DNA of 42,181 bases from SZUA-584 sp041656035 (lineage in GTDB: Bacteria > Bacillota > Clostridia > Christensenellales > SZUA-584), in the NCBI GenBank assembly GCA_964586785.1, contig CAZPHS010000017.1, positions 1 through 42,181 of the forward strand, read 5' to 3'. Under the pieces are notes generated by a model. It was not told the DNA's origin. It saw only the letters and a program-made list of their open reading frames with translations, and did no database searches. Position 1 is the first letter of the stretch, and each line of letters opens with the position of its first letter. Of the stretch, positions 7,666 through 15,989 are shown piece after piece. The position numbers and the translations under genes were made by a program.

Positions 7666-7836
7666 CTATTCGCTTACGATCGCGTCGCAAGGGCATACAT
7701 CGGCGCAAGCGCCGCAGTCGGTGCAAAGCTCCGCGTTTATCACATATATGCCGTCGCCCTCGGATATCGCATCAACAGGGCATTCGCTTTCGCAGGACCC
7801 GCACGAAATACACTCGTCAGTAATTTTATAAGCCAT
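7666..7836 (-). CDS. 2x[4Fe-4S] bacterial-type ferredoxin
   Basis: This is a 56-residue low-potential electron carrier. Two clusters are read directly: CISCGSCESECP (about 9-20) and CTDCGACADVCP (about 38-49), each a CxxCxxCxxxCP motif. The length and internal two-fold symmetry are those of clostridial ferredoxins. GGGAGG lies 9 nt upstream of ATG 7836. It is transcribed alone from its own promoter and converges with the XRE operon. Likely partners, such as pyruvate:ferredoxin oxidoreductase or hydrogenase, are not in the window. Confidence in the gene is very high even though it is short. Confidence 0.96.
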   Translation of the reverse strand: MAYKITDECISCGSCESECPVDAISEGDGIYVINAELCTDCGACADVCPCDAIVSE

Positions 7837-7872
7837 AAGTCGCTACCTCCCATTGTTTGAATACACTCACTT

Positions 7873-7901
7873 ATTCTAATCATATACAATCAAAAAAGCA
7901 A
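7873..7901 (-). promoter_or_regulatory. Promoter of the ferredoxin gene
   Basis: Read on the minus strand: TTGCTT (7901-7896), a 17-nt spacer and TAGAAT (7878-7873). It lies about 37 nt upstream of the ferredoxin ATG. Confidence 0.55.
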
Positions 7902-7946
7902 GCCCATTACGACGCAATTTTGCGTTGATATATTTTTTACGCGGGT

Positions 7947-8831
7947 TTACTCATCCAGCAGCGATTTTATTTCCTCATCAAGAACAACATCGCCGTTATC
8001 GTTGTCTTTTTCGTCCGCGGGGGCGACAAATTGTATCTGCTCAAGCTTAAACGTTTTTATATCCATTGTCTCGTCGGGCAAAGCGATTTTAATACGCACT
8101 GTTTCGGTTATGGCGTTGTTATCAAGCACCACGCCTTCACCCTCGGGCGATAACACAGTGCTGCCGACACGCGGCATTCTACGGCGCGTCTGGCAATAAT
8201 GCTCCTGTTCGTAATTCAGGCAGCACATAAGCCTTCCGCAAAGCCCGCTTATTTTTGTCGGCGAAAGCGAAAGGTTCTGCTCCTTCGCCATTTTAATTGA
8301 AACCGGAGAAAAGTCTCCAAGAAAGCAAGAGCAGCAGCAAGCCCTTCCGCAAGGCCCAAGCCCGCCGAGCATTTTTACTTCGTCCCTAACGCCTATCTGG
8401 CGAAGTTCAATACGGGTTTTAAAAACTCCAGCAAGGTCTTTTACAAGGTCTCTGAAATCAACACGGCCGTCCGCGGTAAAATAAAATATTATTTTTGAGT
8501 TGTCAAACGTATACTCCACATCGACAAGCTTCATTTCAAGACCGTGCTTTACAATCTTTTTCTGGCATGTTTCAAGCGCGCCGGTTTCTTTTTGCTTATT
8601 ATCATCAAGTTTTTTTTCGTCTTCGGCGGTAGCCTTACGCACCACGGTTTTAAGCGGAGCGACAAGCTCTCTGTCGGAAACCTCCTTATTGGCAATAACA
8701 ACCTCGCCGTATTCTAACCCTCTGGCCGTTTCAACAATGGCATGGTCTCCTTCGCAAAAATTTATTTCTCCGGGTAAAAAGTAATATACTTTGCCAACCC
8801 GTTTGAAACGAACTCCAATTACTTTGTGCAT
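7947..8831 (-). CDS. ricT: PSP1-domain protein RicT (YaaT)
   Basis: RicT is part of the Ric (YlbF-YmcA-YaaT) complex, which in Bacillus subtilis binds [4Fe-4S] clusters and promotes RNase Y-dependent RNA processing as well as competence and sporulation. This 294-residue protein shows the family hallmark: CGRACCCSCFLGDF, then KMAKEQNLSLSPTKISG and CGRLMCCLNYEQEHY (about 160-220). The N-terminal PSP1 region includes GDHAIVETARGLEYGEVV. The acidic C-terminal tail (DEKDNDNGDVVLDEE) is typical. It overlaps holB by 13 nt and is last in the five-gene operon, matching the tmk-holB-yaaT order known from Firmicutes. The Ric partners YlbF and YmcA are not in the window. Confidence 0.95.
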   Translation of the reverse strand: MHKVIGVRFKRVGKVYYFLPGEINFCEGDHAIVETARGLEYGEVVIANKEVSDRELVAPLKTVVRKATAEDEKKLDDNKQKETGALETCQKKIVKHGLEMKLVDVEYTFDNSKIIFYFTADGRVDFRDLVKDLAGVFKTRIELRQIGVRDEVKMLGGLGPCGRACCCSCFLGDFSPVSIKMAKEQNLSLSPTKISGLCGRLMCCLNYEQEHYCQTRRRMPRVGSTVLSPEGEGVVLDNNAITETVRIKIALPDETMDIKTFKLEQIQFVAPADEKDNDNGDVVLDEEIKSLLDE

Positions 8832-9769
8832 CCGCTTTTATCCTCCAGTATACTAAAAAGCATCTTTTCCACAGTTAAACGAAAATTTACCGGAACTAAG
8901 AACCTTTTTCCCGTCTCCAGTATGACATTTATCATATTACGGATTGCGCCGCTTGTAAAGATATACGAGACTTGCCTTATTTCGTCCAGCCTGTCGCGGT
9001 TTATTACAATATGATTGTTCCCTATTCTTTTATATACCCTTATATCGCGAAGATATGACAGCATTATGCCAAGCAAATCACAAACGCTTTCTTTATACAT
9101 TTCAAGAAAATCGGCAAACGCATTTATCGCCATATTGTTCTGCGTAAGCAGGCCGTGCAGCATGGACAGCGTCTCCTCACGCCGGGTAAGAAATTGCTTA
9201 TCCTTTATTATACGGCGCGCTTCGTCCTCGTACCCCCCCGCCAGATCGGATATTATGGCCGCCGTACTGGCATCGCACCCTAATGTGCGGGCTAATTTTT
9301 CCGGCTCGCTTATAGACGGCGTTATTGATACCGGCGTACACCGCGAAGCTATGGTTGGAAGAACACCGCTGACGGAATGCGCCGTTAACACGAATATCGT
9401 GCCGGCCGGAGGCTCTTCGAGTGTTTTTAACAGGCAGTTTGCCGCCTGAGGCGTCATTGAATCGGCATTATCTATTATAACGGCTTTATAATCCGCCTCG
9501 TAAGCCTTTTCCGCCACGAAAGAAATCGCGTCTCGGATTTCTTCAACTTTAGGAGCGCAAAGCCTTAATATATCCACATGGCCGTGCATAACCTTAAGGC
9601 AATCGGAACATTTACCGCATCTGCCTTTTCTGCAAAACAAATGCAGTAAAAATTCGTCCGCCAGGCGCAGCGCGACATTTATACGGCTGCACGTTATAAG
9701 GTATGCGCTCAGCGCTTTACCGCTTTTAGCGGCGTATATAAAGCGCTCCGAAGCCGTCCGCCCGCTCAT
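8819..9769 (-). CDS. holB: DNA polymerase III delta' subunit
   Basis: Delta' is the rigid stator of the bacterial clamp loader. The 316-residue protein has a zinc-binding motif CRKGRCGKCSDC (about 47-58), the ADSMTPQAANCLLKTLEEPPAGTIFVL block and an IASRC element matching the SRC motif of clamp loader subunits. It lacks a Walker A, as expected for delta'. Its start overlaps the tmk stop by 4 nt (ATGA), and its end overlaps ricT by 13 nt. The C-terminal region is poorly conserved but ends with an oligomerisation-like helical segment. Position between tmk and ricT supports the assignment. Confidence 0.93.
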   Translation of the reverse strand: MSGRTASERFIYAAKSGKALSAYLITCSRINVALRLADEFLLHLFCRKGRCGKCSDCLKVMHGHVDILRLCAPKVEEIRDAISFVAEKAYEADYKAVIIDNADSMTPQAANCLLKTLEEPPAGTIFVLTAHSVSGVLPTIASRCTPVSITPSISEPEKLARTLGCDASTAAIISDLAGGYEDEARRIIKDKQFLTRREETLSMLHGLLTQNNMAINAFADFLEMYKESVCDLLGIMLSYLRDIRVYKRIGNNHIVINRDRLDEIRQVSYIFTSGAIRNMINVILETGKRFLVPVNFRLTVEKMLFSILEDKSGCTK

Positions 9770-10395
9770 ATAAGGCCTGCTTTTCTAATTACGGGCATAA
9801 GCTTTTGTATTATAAGCTCGTGCGTCTGACGTTTTGAGCCTTTGGCGTCAATTGATATAACTCCTTTGCTCTTGGAAATCTTAATAAAGCCATTAAAAAC
9901 CCGCCTGTGAAACTCAAGGCTTTCGCTCTCAAGCCGGTCACGCTGTTTTAACTCGTTCATCCGCTCAAAAGCGCGCTCGGGCGAAATGTTAATAAATATA
10001 GTAATATCGGGCATACAGTTATCCAAAGCCCTCTTATTGAGCCGGCGCACCAGTTTTACTCCAAGACCGCGGCCAAAACCTTGATATGCATATGACGAAT
10101 GGATAAAACGGTCGCACAGCACCACTTTTCCGGCATCCAGCGCGGGACGAACCACTTTGCGTACATGCTCCGCGCGCGCCGCGGCATAAAGAAGCGTTTC
10201 CGTGACGGCGTTCATTTCCAAGTTTTCTTTATCGAGCAGTATACCGCGTATCTTCTCGGCAATGGGGCTGCCGCCCGGTTCGCGCGTGCATACAACGGAT
10301 ACATTATTTTGTTCAAGAAATTGCGCTAGAAATTTGAGCTGTGTAGATTTTCCGCAGCCGTCCGCTCCCTCAAAAGTAATAAACAGTCCTCTCAT
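9766..10395 (-). CDS. tmk: Thymidylate kinase
   Basis: Tmk phosphorylates dTMP to dTDP. The 209-residue protein starts MRGLFITFEGADGCGKST, containing the P-loop (GADGCGKST). The DRF motif (VVLCDRFIHSSYAYQGFGRG) and a lid-region segment follow. ATG 10395 is chosen because a strong GGAGGGG lies 6 nt upstream and Tmk proteins begin at this point; the frame stays open to 10512 inside the preceding HAD gene. It starts 1 nt after that gene and overlaps holB by ATGA. The tmk-holB-yaaT arrangement is classic for Firmicutes and links dTTP supply with the replisome. Confidence 0.97.
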   Translation of the reverse strand: MRGLFITFEGADGCGKSTQLKFLAQFLEQNNVSVVCTREPGGSPIAEKIRGILLDKENLEMNAVTETLLYAAARAEHVRKVVRPALDAGKVVLCDRFIHSSYAYQGFGRGLGVKLVRRLNKRALDNCMPDITIFINISPERAFERMNELKQRDRLESESLEFHRRVFNGFIKISKSKGVISIDAKGSKRQTHELIIQKLMPVIRKAGLI

Positions 10396-10396
10396 T

Positions 10397-11077
10397 TTAA
10401 ACCCCTCCGGCAAGCTTTGGTATATCGACGACCTTTTTAACAATATAATCGCAGCCCGCGCTAGCGAGTTCTTGATAATCACCGTAACCGTAAAGAACCC
10501 CCGCGGTATCAAGCCCGACAGCCCTGCCGCCTATTATGTCATGATTGCGATCGCCAATAATTATCGAATCGTCGGGAAGAGCGCCAAGCCGTGATATTGC
10601 GTTCCGCAGAATCTGCGTTTTGTTATATATGCCTTTATCAATCCACGCGCCGAACAAACCGGAAAAATAATCAAGCAAACCGTGGCGCGAAAGTATAGGC
10701 GATATCATAGTTTCCCTTTTGCCCGTGGCAATATGAAGCTTTATGCCTAACTTATGCAGGGTCTTTATCATATCTTCAACGCCGTCATAAAGACAGCTCT
10801 CATATACGCCTTTTTCATGGTAATATTCGCAGAATAAGCCGTACGCTTTGGTCGATTGTTGTTCATCCATGCCATACGTATCTTTTAGGTGGTGCTTTAC
10901 CGGCGGTCCTATAAAAGCGCGCAGGCGTTTTTCGTCATTTTCTTTTATTCCTATGCGTTCGAACATATAATTGACGGCGTTTATAATGCCTTCCCCCGAT
11001 TTGAGCAATGTACCGTCAAGATCAAAGAAAATCGTTTTATAGTTGCCGTACTGTTTGCCGGTTAAGCTTTTTATCAT
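10397..11077 (-). CDS. HAD-superfamily phosphatase (phosphoglycolate phosphatase-like)
   Basis: The 226-residue hydrolase has all four HAD motifs. Motif I is FFDLDGTLL (about 17-25), motif II lies in the IATGKRE segment, the motif III lysine is near GIYNKTQIL, and motif IV is IIGDRNHDIIGG. A helical cap sits between motifs I and II (C1 type), as in Gph/PpaX phosphatases. The physiological substrate cannot be told from sequence; phosphoglycolate and pyrophosphate are both family precedents. Its start codon shares one base with the stop of the upstream decarboxylase (TAATG), and its last codons carry the tmk ribosome site, so it is firmly inside the operon. Confidence 0.9.
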   Translation of the reverse strand: MIKSLTGKQYGNYKTIFFDLDGTLLKSGEGIINAVNYMFERIGIKENDEKRLRAFIGPPVKHHLKDTYGMDEQQSTKAYGLFCEYYHEKGVYESCLYDGVEDMIKTLHKLGIKLHIATGKRETMISPILSRHGLLDYFSGLFGAWIDKGIYNKTQILRNAISRLGALPDDSIIIGDRNHDIIGGRAVGLDTAGVLYGYGDYQELASAGCDYIVKKVVDIPKLAGGV

Positions 11078-12474
11078 TATTTTTCCTTAAATACAAAAAT
11101 ATTATCGTCTTGCGTACCGAACAAATCAAAACCCTGGCGCCGCGCCTCAATCAAATAGCCGGCTATTTCAACCGATATAAGCTGCCCCCTGATAACAACC
11201 GCTTCGGCAGGAGGATACACTCCGGCGCCGCGCGCGGCGATACGCCCGGGAGAGCGCTCTATCCTTACCTTCTCGATATTACCGCAATTCACAAAGTTTT
11301 GCGAATATTTTGTTGCGGGGGGCATACTGTACGGTGAAAAATATATGTTTTTCCCCCGAACTTTGGGAACGCGGCGAAGCGACTCGTACAATCGCTCAAG
11401 CTGCGACGCCGTATTGCCTACCGACAACATAAGCAATATATTCTTAAAGTCCGCGGCCTCAACATATATACCCTGTTCGGCAAATCTTTTTTTAACCGCC
11501 AACCCCGTGTAACCGGTGCCGCCGACGTCTATAACAAGCTTTAATGGGTCTTTGCCTATAACGCCGGGCTGGACAATTTCCGGACACGTAAAACCCGAAA
11601 GCGCGTTTACCATATTCTCAAAACGGCCGGTTACGCTTATTATTCGATAAAGCTCGTTTTCTCCCGTATCACGCATATACGCGTGGGCGTAATCTAGCGA
11701 AGCGAGCAGCACGTAAGAAGGGCTGGTAGTTTGTATGTTAAGAAGCGCGCGCAGGACTTTGTTTTTGTCTATAAACGAATTCCTGCCTACGCAAAGGCAG
11801 GCGCACTGGTTCATTGCCGGCAGCGTTTTATGGGCGCTTTCCGTCCAGATATCGGCGCCCGTATACGAGGGCGCCGCGGGCAGCAGTCCGGAATAGGCAA
11901 AATGCGCCGCGTGCGCTGCGTCCACAACAAGAGGCAATCCCGCTTTGTGCGCTATGTTAGCTATGCTCTCTATATCGCAGCAAAGACCGAAATAATTAGG
12001 ATAGGTTATAAACACCGCCGCCGCGTCTTTATTCTCCCGCAGAGCTTTTTTAATTGCGTCAACCTGCACCGTTGCCGGATAATCGCAGGGAGGGGAATCG
12101 AGGAATACCGGATTTAATCCGTACATGTTTATCGCGTTGGCGGCGCTTAAATGAACTCCCCGGGGGAATATTACTTTTCTGCCACCAAATAAAGAAAGCA
12201 TGGCCAATACGCAGGCGGTAGAGCCGCCTGTTGTGTAATAAACAGCTTCCGCGCCTATGTATTCGGCATGAAGCGTTTGCGACTTTAATATCGCCCCCTT
12301 GGCGTTATGCAGGTTATCCGTTCCGGGCAGTTCGGTAATATCGCAAGAGAGCATATCCCCGCCGAAAAATCCAGAGTCTCCCTTATGGCCGGGCATACAA
12401 AAGCGTGCCTTTGAGTTGCCGCAAACCTGTGCTATCGCGTCCATAATCGGTGTCTGCCTGTCCAAATCGTTCAC
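11077..12474 (-). CDS. Orn/Lys/Arg decarboxylase family protein (YaaO/SpeA type)
   Basis: This PLP-dependent fold-I enzyme removes CO2 from a basic amino acid, a step towards cadaverine, putrescine or agmatine. The 465-residue protein has FCMPGHKGD near the N-terminus, YTTGGSTACVLAML, DAAHAAHFAYSG and the PLP-lysine motif TESAHKTLPAMNQ (about 213-225). A C-terminal decarboxylase domain follows. It is shorter than the inducible enterobacterial enzymes and matches the Bacillus SpeA/YaaO class. AGAGGTG precedes ATG 12474. It heads the operon with HAD-tmk-holB-ricT, the same neighbourhood in which yaaO sits in Bacillus. Lysine versus arginine specificity cannot be decided here. Confidence 0.9.
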   Translation of the reverse strand: MNDLDRQTPIMDAIAQVCGNSKARFCMPGHKGDSGFFGGDMLSCDITELPGTDNLHNAKGAILKSQTLHAEYIGAEAVYYTTGGSTACVLAMLSLFGGRKVIFPRGVHLSAANAINMYGLNPVFLDSPPCDYPATVQVDAIKKALRENKDAAAVFITYPNYFGLCCDIESIANIAHKAGLPLVVDAAHAAHFAYSGLLPAAPSYTGADIWTESAHKTLPAMNQCACLCVGRNSFIDKNKVLRALLNIQTTSPSYVLLASLDYAHAYMRDTGENELYRIISVTGRFENMVNALSGFTCPEIVQPGVIGKDPLKLVIDVGGTGYTGLAVKKRFAEQGIYVEAADFKNILLMLSVGNTASQLERLYESLRRVPKVRGKNIYFSPYSMPPATKYSQNFVNCGNIEKVRIERSPGRIAARGAGVYPPAEAVVIRGQLISVEIAGYLIEARRQGFDLFGTQDDNIFVFKEK

Positions 12475-12571
12475 CTCTTTTCTAAGTTTAATCGCACTTG
12501 CTTATTTATACAACCCTTTTCAATTTTGGTTTGATATGCGATAATAAGCTGAATCAAAAAAGGAGCGGGTT

Positions 12572-13366
12572 ATGAATAAGACTGAACGTGAAAATATGTT
12601 GCTTTTCTCAAAAGAGCGTTTTGCGGGACTTTACAGATACAGGCTGTATTTTACGTCCATATCGTCACTTAGAGACGAGACGCCGCGGGTTTTCCGGCTT
12701 TTGGTTAAAACCCCTTTTTCGTTCAATAAATTTGAGATAGGACGCGTTTACAAATTAACGTACGTTAACGTACACATACATTCATTTGAACCCAATGAAA
12801 CATTTAATCTTCAGGAAGACGATTTTTCAAAACTGCTTCAAACCCGTGATTTTAAGTTCATGGATAAAAAAACGTCGGCGGTGCTGCGCAACGTCGACGA
12901 GCCTAAAGCTAAAGACAGATATTATTCGTATGAGGAAATGCGCGATATAATAAACTACAAGCAAGATTTGCTAACCGCCGTCGCAACCGGTACGGTCTCG
13001 GCCGTTATTACGGGCGCGGCGCTTCTTATACCTTTCGGGCTTTATGCTCTTATGCTGTACCTTATAATAAGCGGGCAGATGAGCATGGCCGGGTATACAA
13101 GCAAATCGCTTGCTTTGCCTATAATGGGCATAGGCGCGCTTCCTGCCGTTCTTTTTTGCATGTCCGCACTGTACGCGTTAAGCGAGCTTGTTCTGCTCCG
13201 AATAGATTTTACCAAATGGAATCTGCTGAAAAAATATACTCTTTCATGGGGCGGTATACGAAAAAGCTTCTATTTTGAAGAAAGCGATATACGTTATTTA
13301 AAAAAATTCGGTCTTATTTCGGGCGTTGTGTTTGCCGTTACTTTGCTTTTAGCGCTTATTGTCTGA
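12572..13366 (+). CDS. Hypothetical membrane protein, 264 aa
   Basis: I do not recognise this protein. AAGGAGCGGG precedes ATG 12572. The first 130 residues are hydrophilic and beta-like (EIGRVYKLTYVNVHIHSFEP, EDDFSKLLQTRDFKF). Three hydrophobic segments follow, at about 135-165 (LLTAVATGTVSAVITGAALL), 185-215 and 243-264. The hydrophilic domain is therefore probably cytosolic or extracytoplasmic, anchored by a C-terminal membrane part. It is divergent from the decarboxylase operon, and its last 18 bases overlap the convergent gene at 13349. Both unknown proteins have a soluble and a membrane portion, but I see no clear homology between them. Confidence 0.6.
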   Translation: MNKTERENMLLFSKERFAGLYRYRLYFTSISSLRDETPRVFRLLVKTPFSFNKFEIGRVYKLTYVNVHIHSFEPNETFNLQEDDFSKLLQTRDFKFMDKKTSAVLRNVDEPKAKDRYYSYEEMRDIINYKQDLLTAVATGTVSAVITGAALLIPFGLYALMLYLIISGQMSMAGYTSKSLALPIMGIGALPAVLFCMSALYALSELVLLRIDFTKWNLLKKYTLSWGGIRKSFYFEESDIRYLKKFGLISGVVFAVTLLLALIV

Positions 13367-13843
13367 ACTTGCCCGCTTTGCGGTAAATGCGAGCATATCG
13401 GCGCTAAGGCTTAAGTAAATATATTTTTCTTTTCCGGATTCAATATAAGCCATATAAACGCCGCCGCTTTTTTTTGACCGGAATGTAAGGCGCTGTACAG
13501 GACGTTTCCGCGGCGCGGTTTTATTTATAGAGACAATATCATTAATATGAATCCGAAGTATATTTTTCTGTCTACTTCCCAAAATCCGGTCAACAATAAA
13601 TTGATTGTCCGTAACCGTATATTCGTATTCGGTAATATAGTTGCGCACAATATAAACGCCCAGTATTATATAAAAAAGGTATTGCGCGTATTGGGCGTAA
13701 GGAACGGTTATACCGTGCGAGTACAACGCCCGGGACGCTACGTACGCCGCCGCGGCCACAAAAACAACTCCGGCGAAGAGCGCCAGAACCACCGCTATTC
13801 CCATCGCAAAAGACAGTTTTTTTCGTTTAATCCGTTCTTTCAT
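13349..13843 (-). CDS. Hypothetical membrane protein, 164 aa, PH-domain-like
   Basis: I do not recognise this gene by name. ATG 13843 is preferred because CGGAGA lies 5 nt upstream; the frame extends to 13936 but there crosses the promoter of the divergent ABC operon. Two hydrophobic helices (about 12-40, MGIAVVLALFAGVVFVAAAA, and 53-70) are followed by a soluble region with EYTVTDNQFIVDRILGSRQKNILRIHINDIVSI. That pattern resembles bacterial PH-domain membrane proteins (YdbS/YdbT-like), a guess from the alternating beta pattern. It overlaps the convergent 12572-13366 gene by 18 bp. Confidence 0.55.
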   Translation of the reverse strand: MKERIKRKKLSFAMGIAVVLALFAGVVFVAAAAYVASRALYSHGITVPYAQYAQYLFYIILGVYIVRNYITEYEYTVTDNQFIVDRILGSRQKNILRIHINDIVSINKTAPRKRPVQRLTFRSKKSGGVYMAYIESGKEKYIYLSLSADMLAFTAKRASSDNKR

Positions 13844-13915
13844 TTTTCTCCGAAATATTGATAACAGTTTTATATCATTATAATTCATACGCGGGAAAAA
13901 GCCAAATGCACTTGT

Positions 13916-13944
13916 TTGATTTTTGGAAAATGACATGCTATACT
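13916..13944 (+). promoter_or_regulatory. Extended -10 promoter of the ABC transporter operon
   Basis: TTGATT (13916-13921), a 17-nt spacer and TATACT (13939-13944) with an extended TG motif (TGCTATACT). Predicted start is near 13951. This rules out the upstream in-frame ATG at 13935 as the start of the ABC ATPase, and ATG 13977 becomes the likely start. Confidence 0.75.
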
Positions 13945-13976
13945 CAATTAATAATAAATGGCAGGCGGAACCGCTT

Positions 13977-14663
13977 ATGATTGACGCTAAAGGGCTTTCA
14001 AAAATCTATGGTAAAAAAACGTATTTGAACAGCGTAAGCCTCAAGCTGCGGCGCGGACGAGCGCTTGCGGTAGCGGGCGGAAACGGCGCGGGCAAAACTA
14101 CTCTTCTTAAAATACTGGCTACGGCTGCCTCGCCGGACGAAGGCAGTCTTTTTATAAACGGCGTTAACGCGTTGGAAGCCGCCGCGGAAGCGCGAGAGCT
14201 TATAGGCTACGTACCGCAAAGCGTTGCGCTTATGCAGGAATTGTCCGTTAAGGACAACCTTTATTATTGGATGAAAAAAAAAGACGGGTTTATTTATAGC
14301 GCGGTGCTGGACCTTATAGGCCTTAAGGACGTTGAAAAAAAGAGAGTTTCGAAGCTCTCGGGCGGTATGCAAAGAAGGCTTAATCTTGGCGCGGCTCTTG
14401 TTCTGCGCGCGCCGCTGCTTATACTTGACGAACCGCTGGCAGGCGTTGACGCTTCTAACCGCAGGCGTATTGTTTCGGGGCTCAATGATATAAAGAAAAA
14501 CGGGGTCTCCATCGTATTCGTCAGCCACGACCTTGAGGAAATTAAATCGCTTGCGGACGAATTGCTGGTTTTGCGCGACGGCGCGGTATCCTATCACGGC
14601 AGCCTTGATTTCGCTGAAGGGATTGGGAGCCTGGCCGAGGCGATAAGCAGGTACACGGCGTAA
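13977..14663 (+). CDS. ABC transporter ATP-binding protein
   Basis: The 228-residue nucleotide-binding subunit carries Walker A GGNGAGKTT (about 37-45), Q-loop YVPQSV, signature LSGGMQRRLNLG, Walker B LLILDEPLAGVD and H-loop VSHDLEE. The signature and Walker B resemble the CcmA/DRA-type ATPases that pair with ABC-2 permeases. ATG 13977 is chosen from the promoter position; its ribosome site (GGCGGA) is weak. The two permeases at 14793 and 15986 follow on the same strand, so this is a complete exporter operon. Substrate cannot be inferred; drugs, peptides or a surface molecule are all compatible. Confidence 0.93.
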   Translation: MIDAKGLSKIYGKKTYLNSVSLKLRRGRALAVAGGNGAGKTTLLKILATAASPDEGSLFINGVNALEAAAEARELIGYVPQSVALMQELSVKDNLYYWMKKKDGFIYSAVLDLIGLKDVEKKRVSKLSGGMQRRLNLGAALVLRAPLLILDEPLAGVDASNRRRIVSGLNDIKKNGVSIVFVSHDLEEIKSLADELLVLRDGAVSYHGSLDFAEGIGSLAEAISRYTA

Positions 14664-14754
14664 GAGGTTTATGGCCTTAGCGGTATGCGGGGCATTTTTT
14701 ATGAGATAAAAATAGTACAGGCTGAAGCGAAATTATAAAACGGCACGGAAGGAG

Positions 14755-14796
14755 ATGCGTTATACATACCCTCTTAGCGCGTCACGCAACCCATGA
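14755..14796 (+). CDS. Possible 13-codon leader ORF coupled to the permease
   Basis: ATG 14755 follows AAGGAG directly and encodes 13 residues, ending in a TGA that overlaps the permease ATG (ATGA at 14793-14796). The permease has no ribosome site of its own; the AAGGAG here is 37 nt away. Translation of this mini-ORF could deliver ribosomes to the permease start by termination-reinitiation. The zero-length spacing between AAGGAG and ATG is a weakness, so this is tentative. Confidence 0.3.
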   Translation: MRYTYPLSASRNP

Positions 14797-15989
14797 AGCT
14801 TGATTTAAAAAGGCTTTTTTACGGAAGAACTTCGCTTATATTCGCCATTGCGGCGCCTATAGCGCTTGTTATATTAATTGCCGTTATGGTATCCCCCAAC
14901 TTTTATTCCAATGTTCGCGCGCAAAGCTTTACCGTCGCTGTATATAACGAGGATAATCATCCTCTTACCGAAATGATACTGAAAGAGCTTGTCGAAAGCA
15001 AATCCCTCGGCGGGCTTATAGTAACCAAATATGTTTACAGCGACGACGAGGGAAAAGACGCCGTACTGCGGGGCGCGGCGGCGTACATTCATATTCCCGA
15101 AAAAATGCAGGAACGGCTTTTTACCGAACAAATTACAGTCACGTATTACGGAAACCCCAAAATGCCGCTTGAGGATGCTCTGCTTTTTGAAACGCTAAGC
15201 TCGGGAATGGAAATGGTGGGCTACGCAACCAACGCGGGACAGATTTTTTACAATTTGGCGCTTGAGCACGAAACGGAACCAAGCACAGCGGCAAAAGCCA
15301 AATCCGCTATGATTGATACTTTCTTCTCTAACATTTTATTCGGGCGGTCTGCGTTGTACGAACGCACGGCGGAGGCTTCGCCGTTAGGAGGCGCGCTTCC
15401 TCTTGAATATTTTGCGGCAAGCCTGCTTGTGCTTTTCGCCGCGCTCGGCAGCCTGCCCGTGGCGCGTATTACCGCGGGCGACGGAGCGGCGGGGCTGCTG
15501 CACAGGCAGCTTCTCTCGGGGCGCTCTCCTTTGGGCTGTTTCATATCGCGCTGGCTTGCCGGAGGCATATTTTTGTTTATACAGTATGCGGTGCTTGCCG
15601 CGGCGCTTGGCTTTATCGCGGGAACAACGCGGCAGGGCAGCATACCGCTGCTTATGTTCACGGGTTTGCTGCTCTGCTTATTTTTAAGCCTTGCCGCGAT
15701 AAACATAGGGCTTTTGTGCAAAACACCCGCGTTAGCCGTAAGGTCTGTTTTTCTGCTTTCGCTCGCTCTTGCACTTTTAGGCGGGCTTTTGCTGCCTTCC
15801 GCTTATATGCCGTCGATAGTGCGCGATATTTCATACTACTCGCCTTTTTCGGCGGCGCTTAAGCTATGCATTGCCGGAATGTTTGATAAAAACGCGCAGG
15901 GGCTTTTGCTGTACACCGCCGTTTTAGGCGCAAGCACGGCCGTACTCGCGCCCATGGGGTTTAGATGGTTTCAAAGGAGGGCGCGGTGA
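14793..15989 (+). CDS. ABC-2 type permease subunit 1
   Basis: The 398-residue permease has an N-terminal hydrophobic helix (about 16-38), a large extracytoplasmic loop (about 40-200), and a C-terminal block of about five membrane segments (about 205-390: FAASLLVLFAALGSLPVARI onwards). This is the ABC-2 architecture with a long first loop, seen in YhgE/Pip-like and YhaP/NatB-like exporters. An upstream in-frame stop at 14775 excludes an earlier start. It pairs with the second permease, which starts 4 nt inside its end (GTGA). Two different permeases suggest a heterodimeric channel driven by a homodimer of the 13977-14663 ATPase. Confidence 0.85.
   Translation: MKLDLKRLFYGRTSLIFAIAAPIALVILIAVMVSPNFYSNVRAQSFTVAVYNEDNHPLTEMILKELVESKSLGGLIVTKYVYSDDEGKDAVLRGAAAYIHIPEKMQERLFTEQITVTYYGNPKMPLEDALLFETLSSGMEMVGYATNAGQIFYNLALEHETEPSTAAKAKSAMIDTFFSNILFGRSALYERTAEASPLGGALPLEYFAASLLVLFAALGSLPVARITAGDGAAGLLHRQLLSGRSPLGCFISRWLAGGIFLFIQYAVLAAALGFIAGTTRQGSIPLLMFTGLLLCLFLSLAAINIGLLCKTPALAVRSVFLLSLALALLGGLLLPSAYMPSIVRDISYYSPFSAALKLCIAGMFDKNAQGLLLYTAVLGASTAVLAPMGFRWFQRRAR

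Noticed and set aside
7602..7823. 73-codon plus-strand frame over the ferredoxin gene
   Set aside because: Directly antisense to an unmistakable 2x[4Fe-4S] ferredoxin and spans its terminator.
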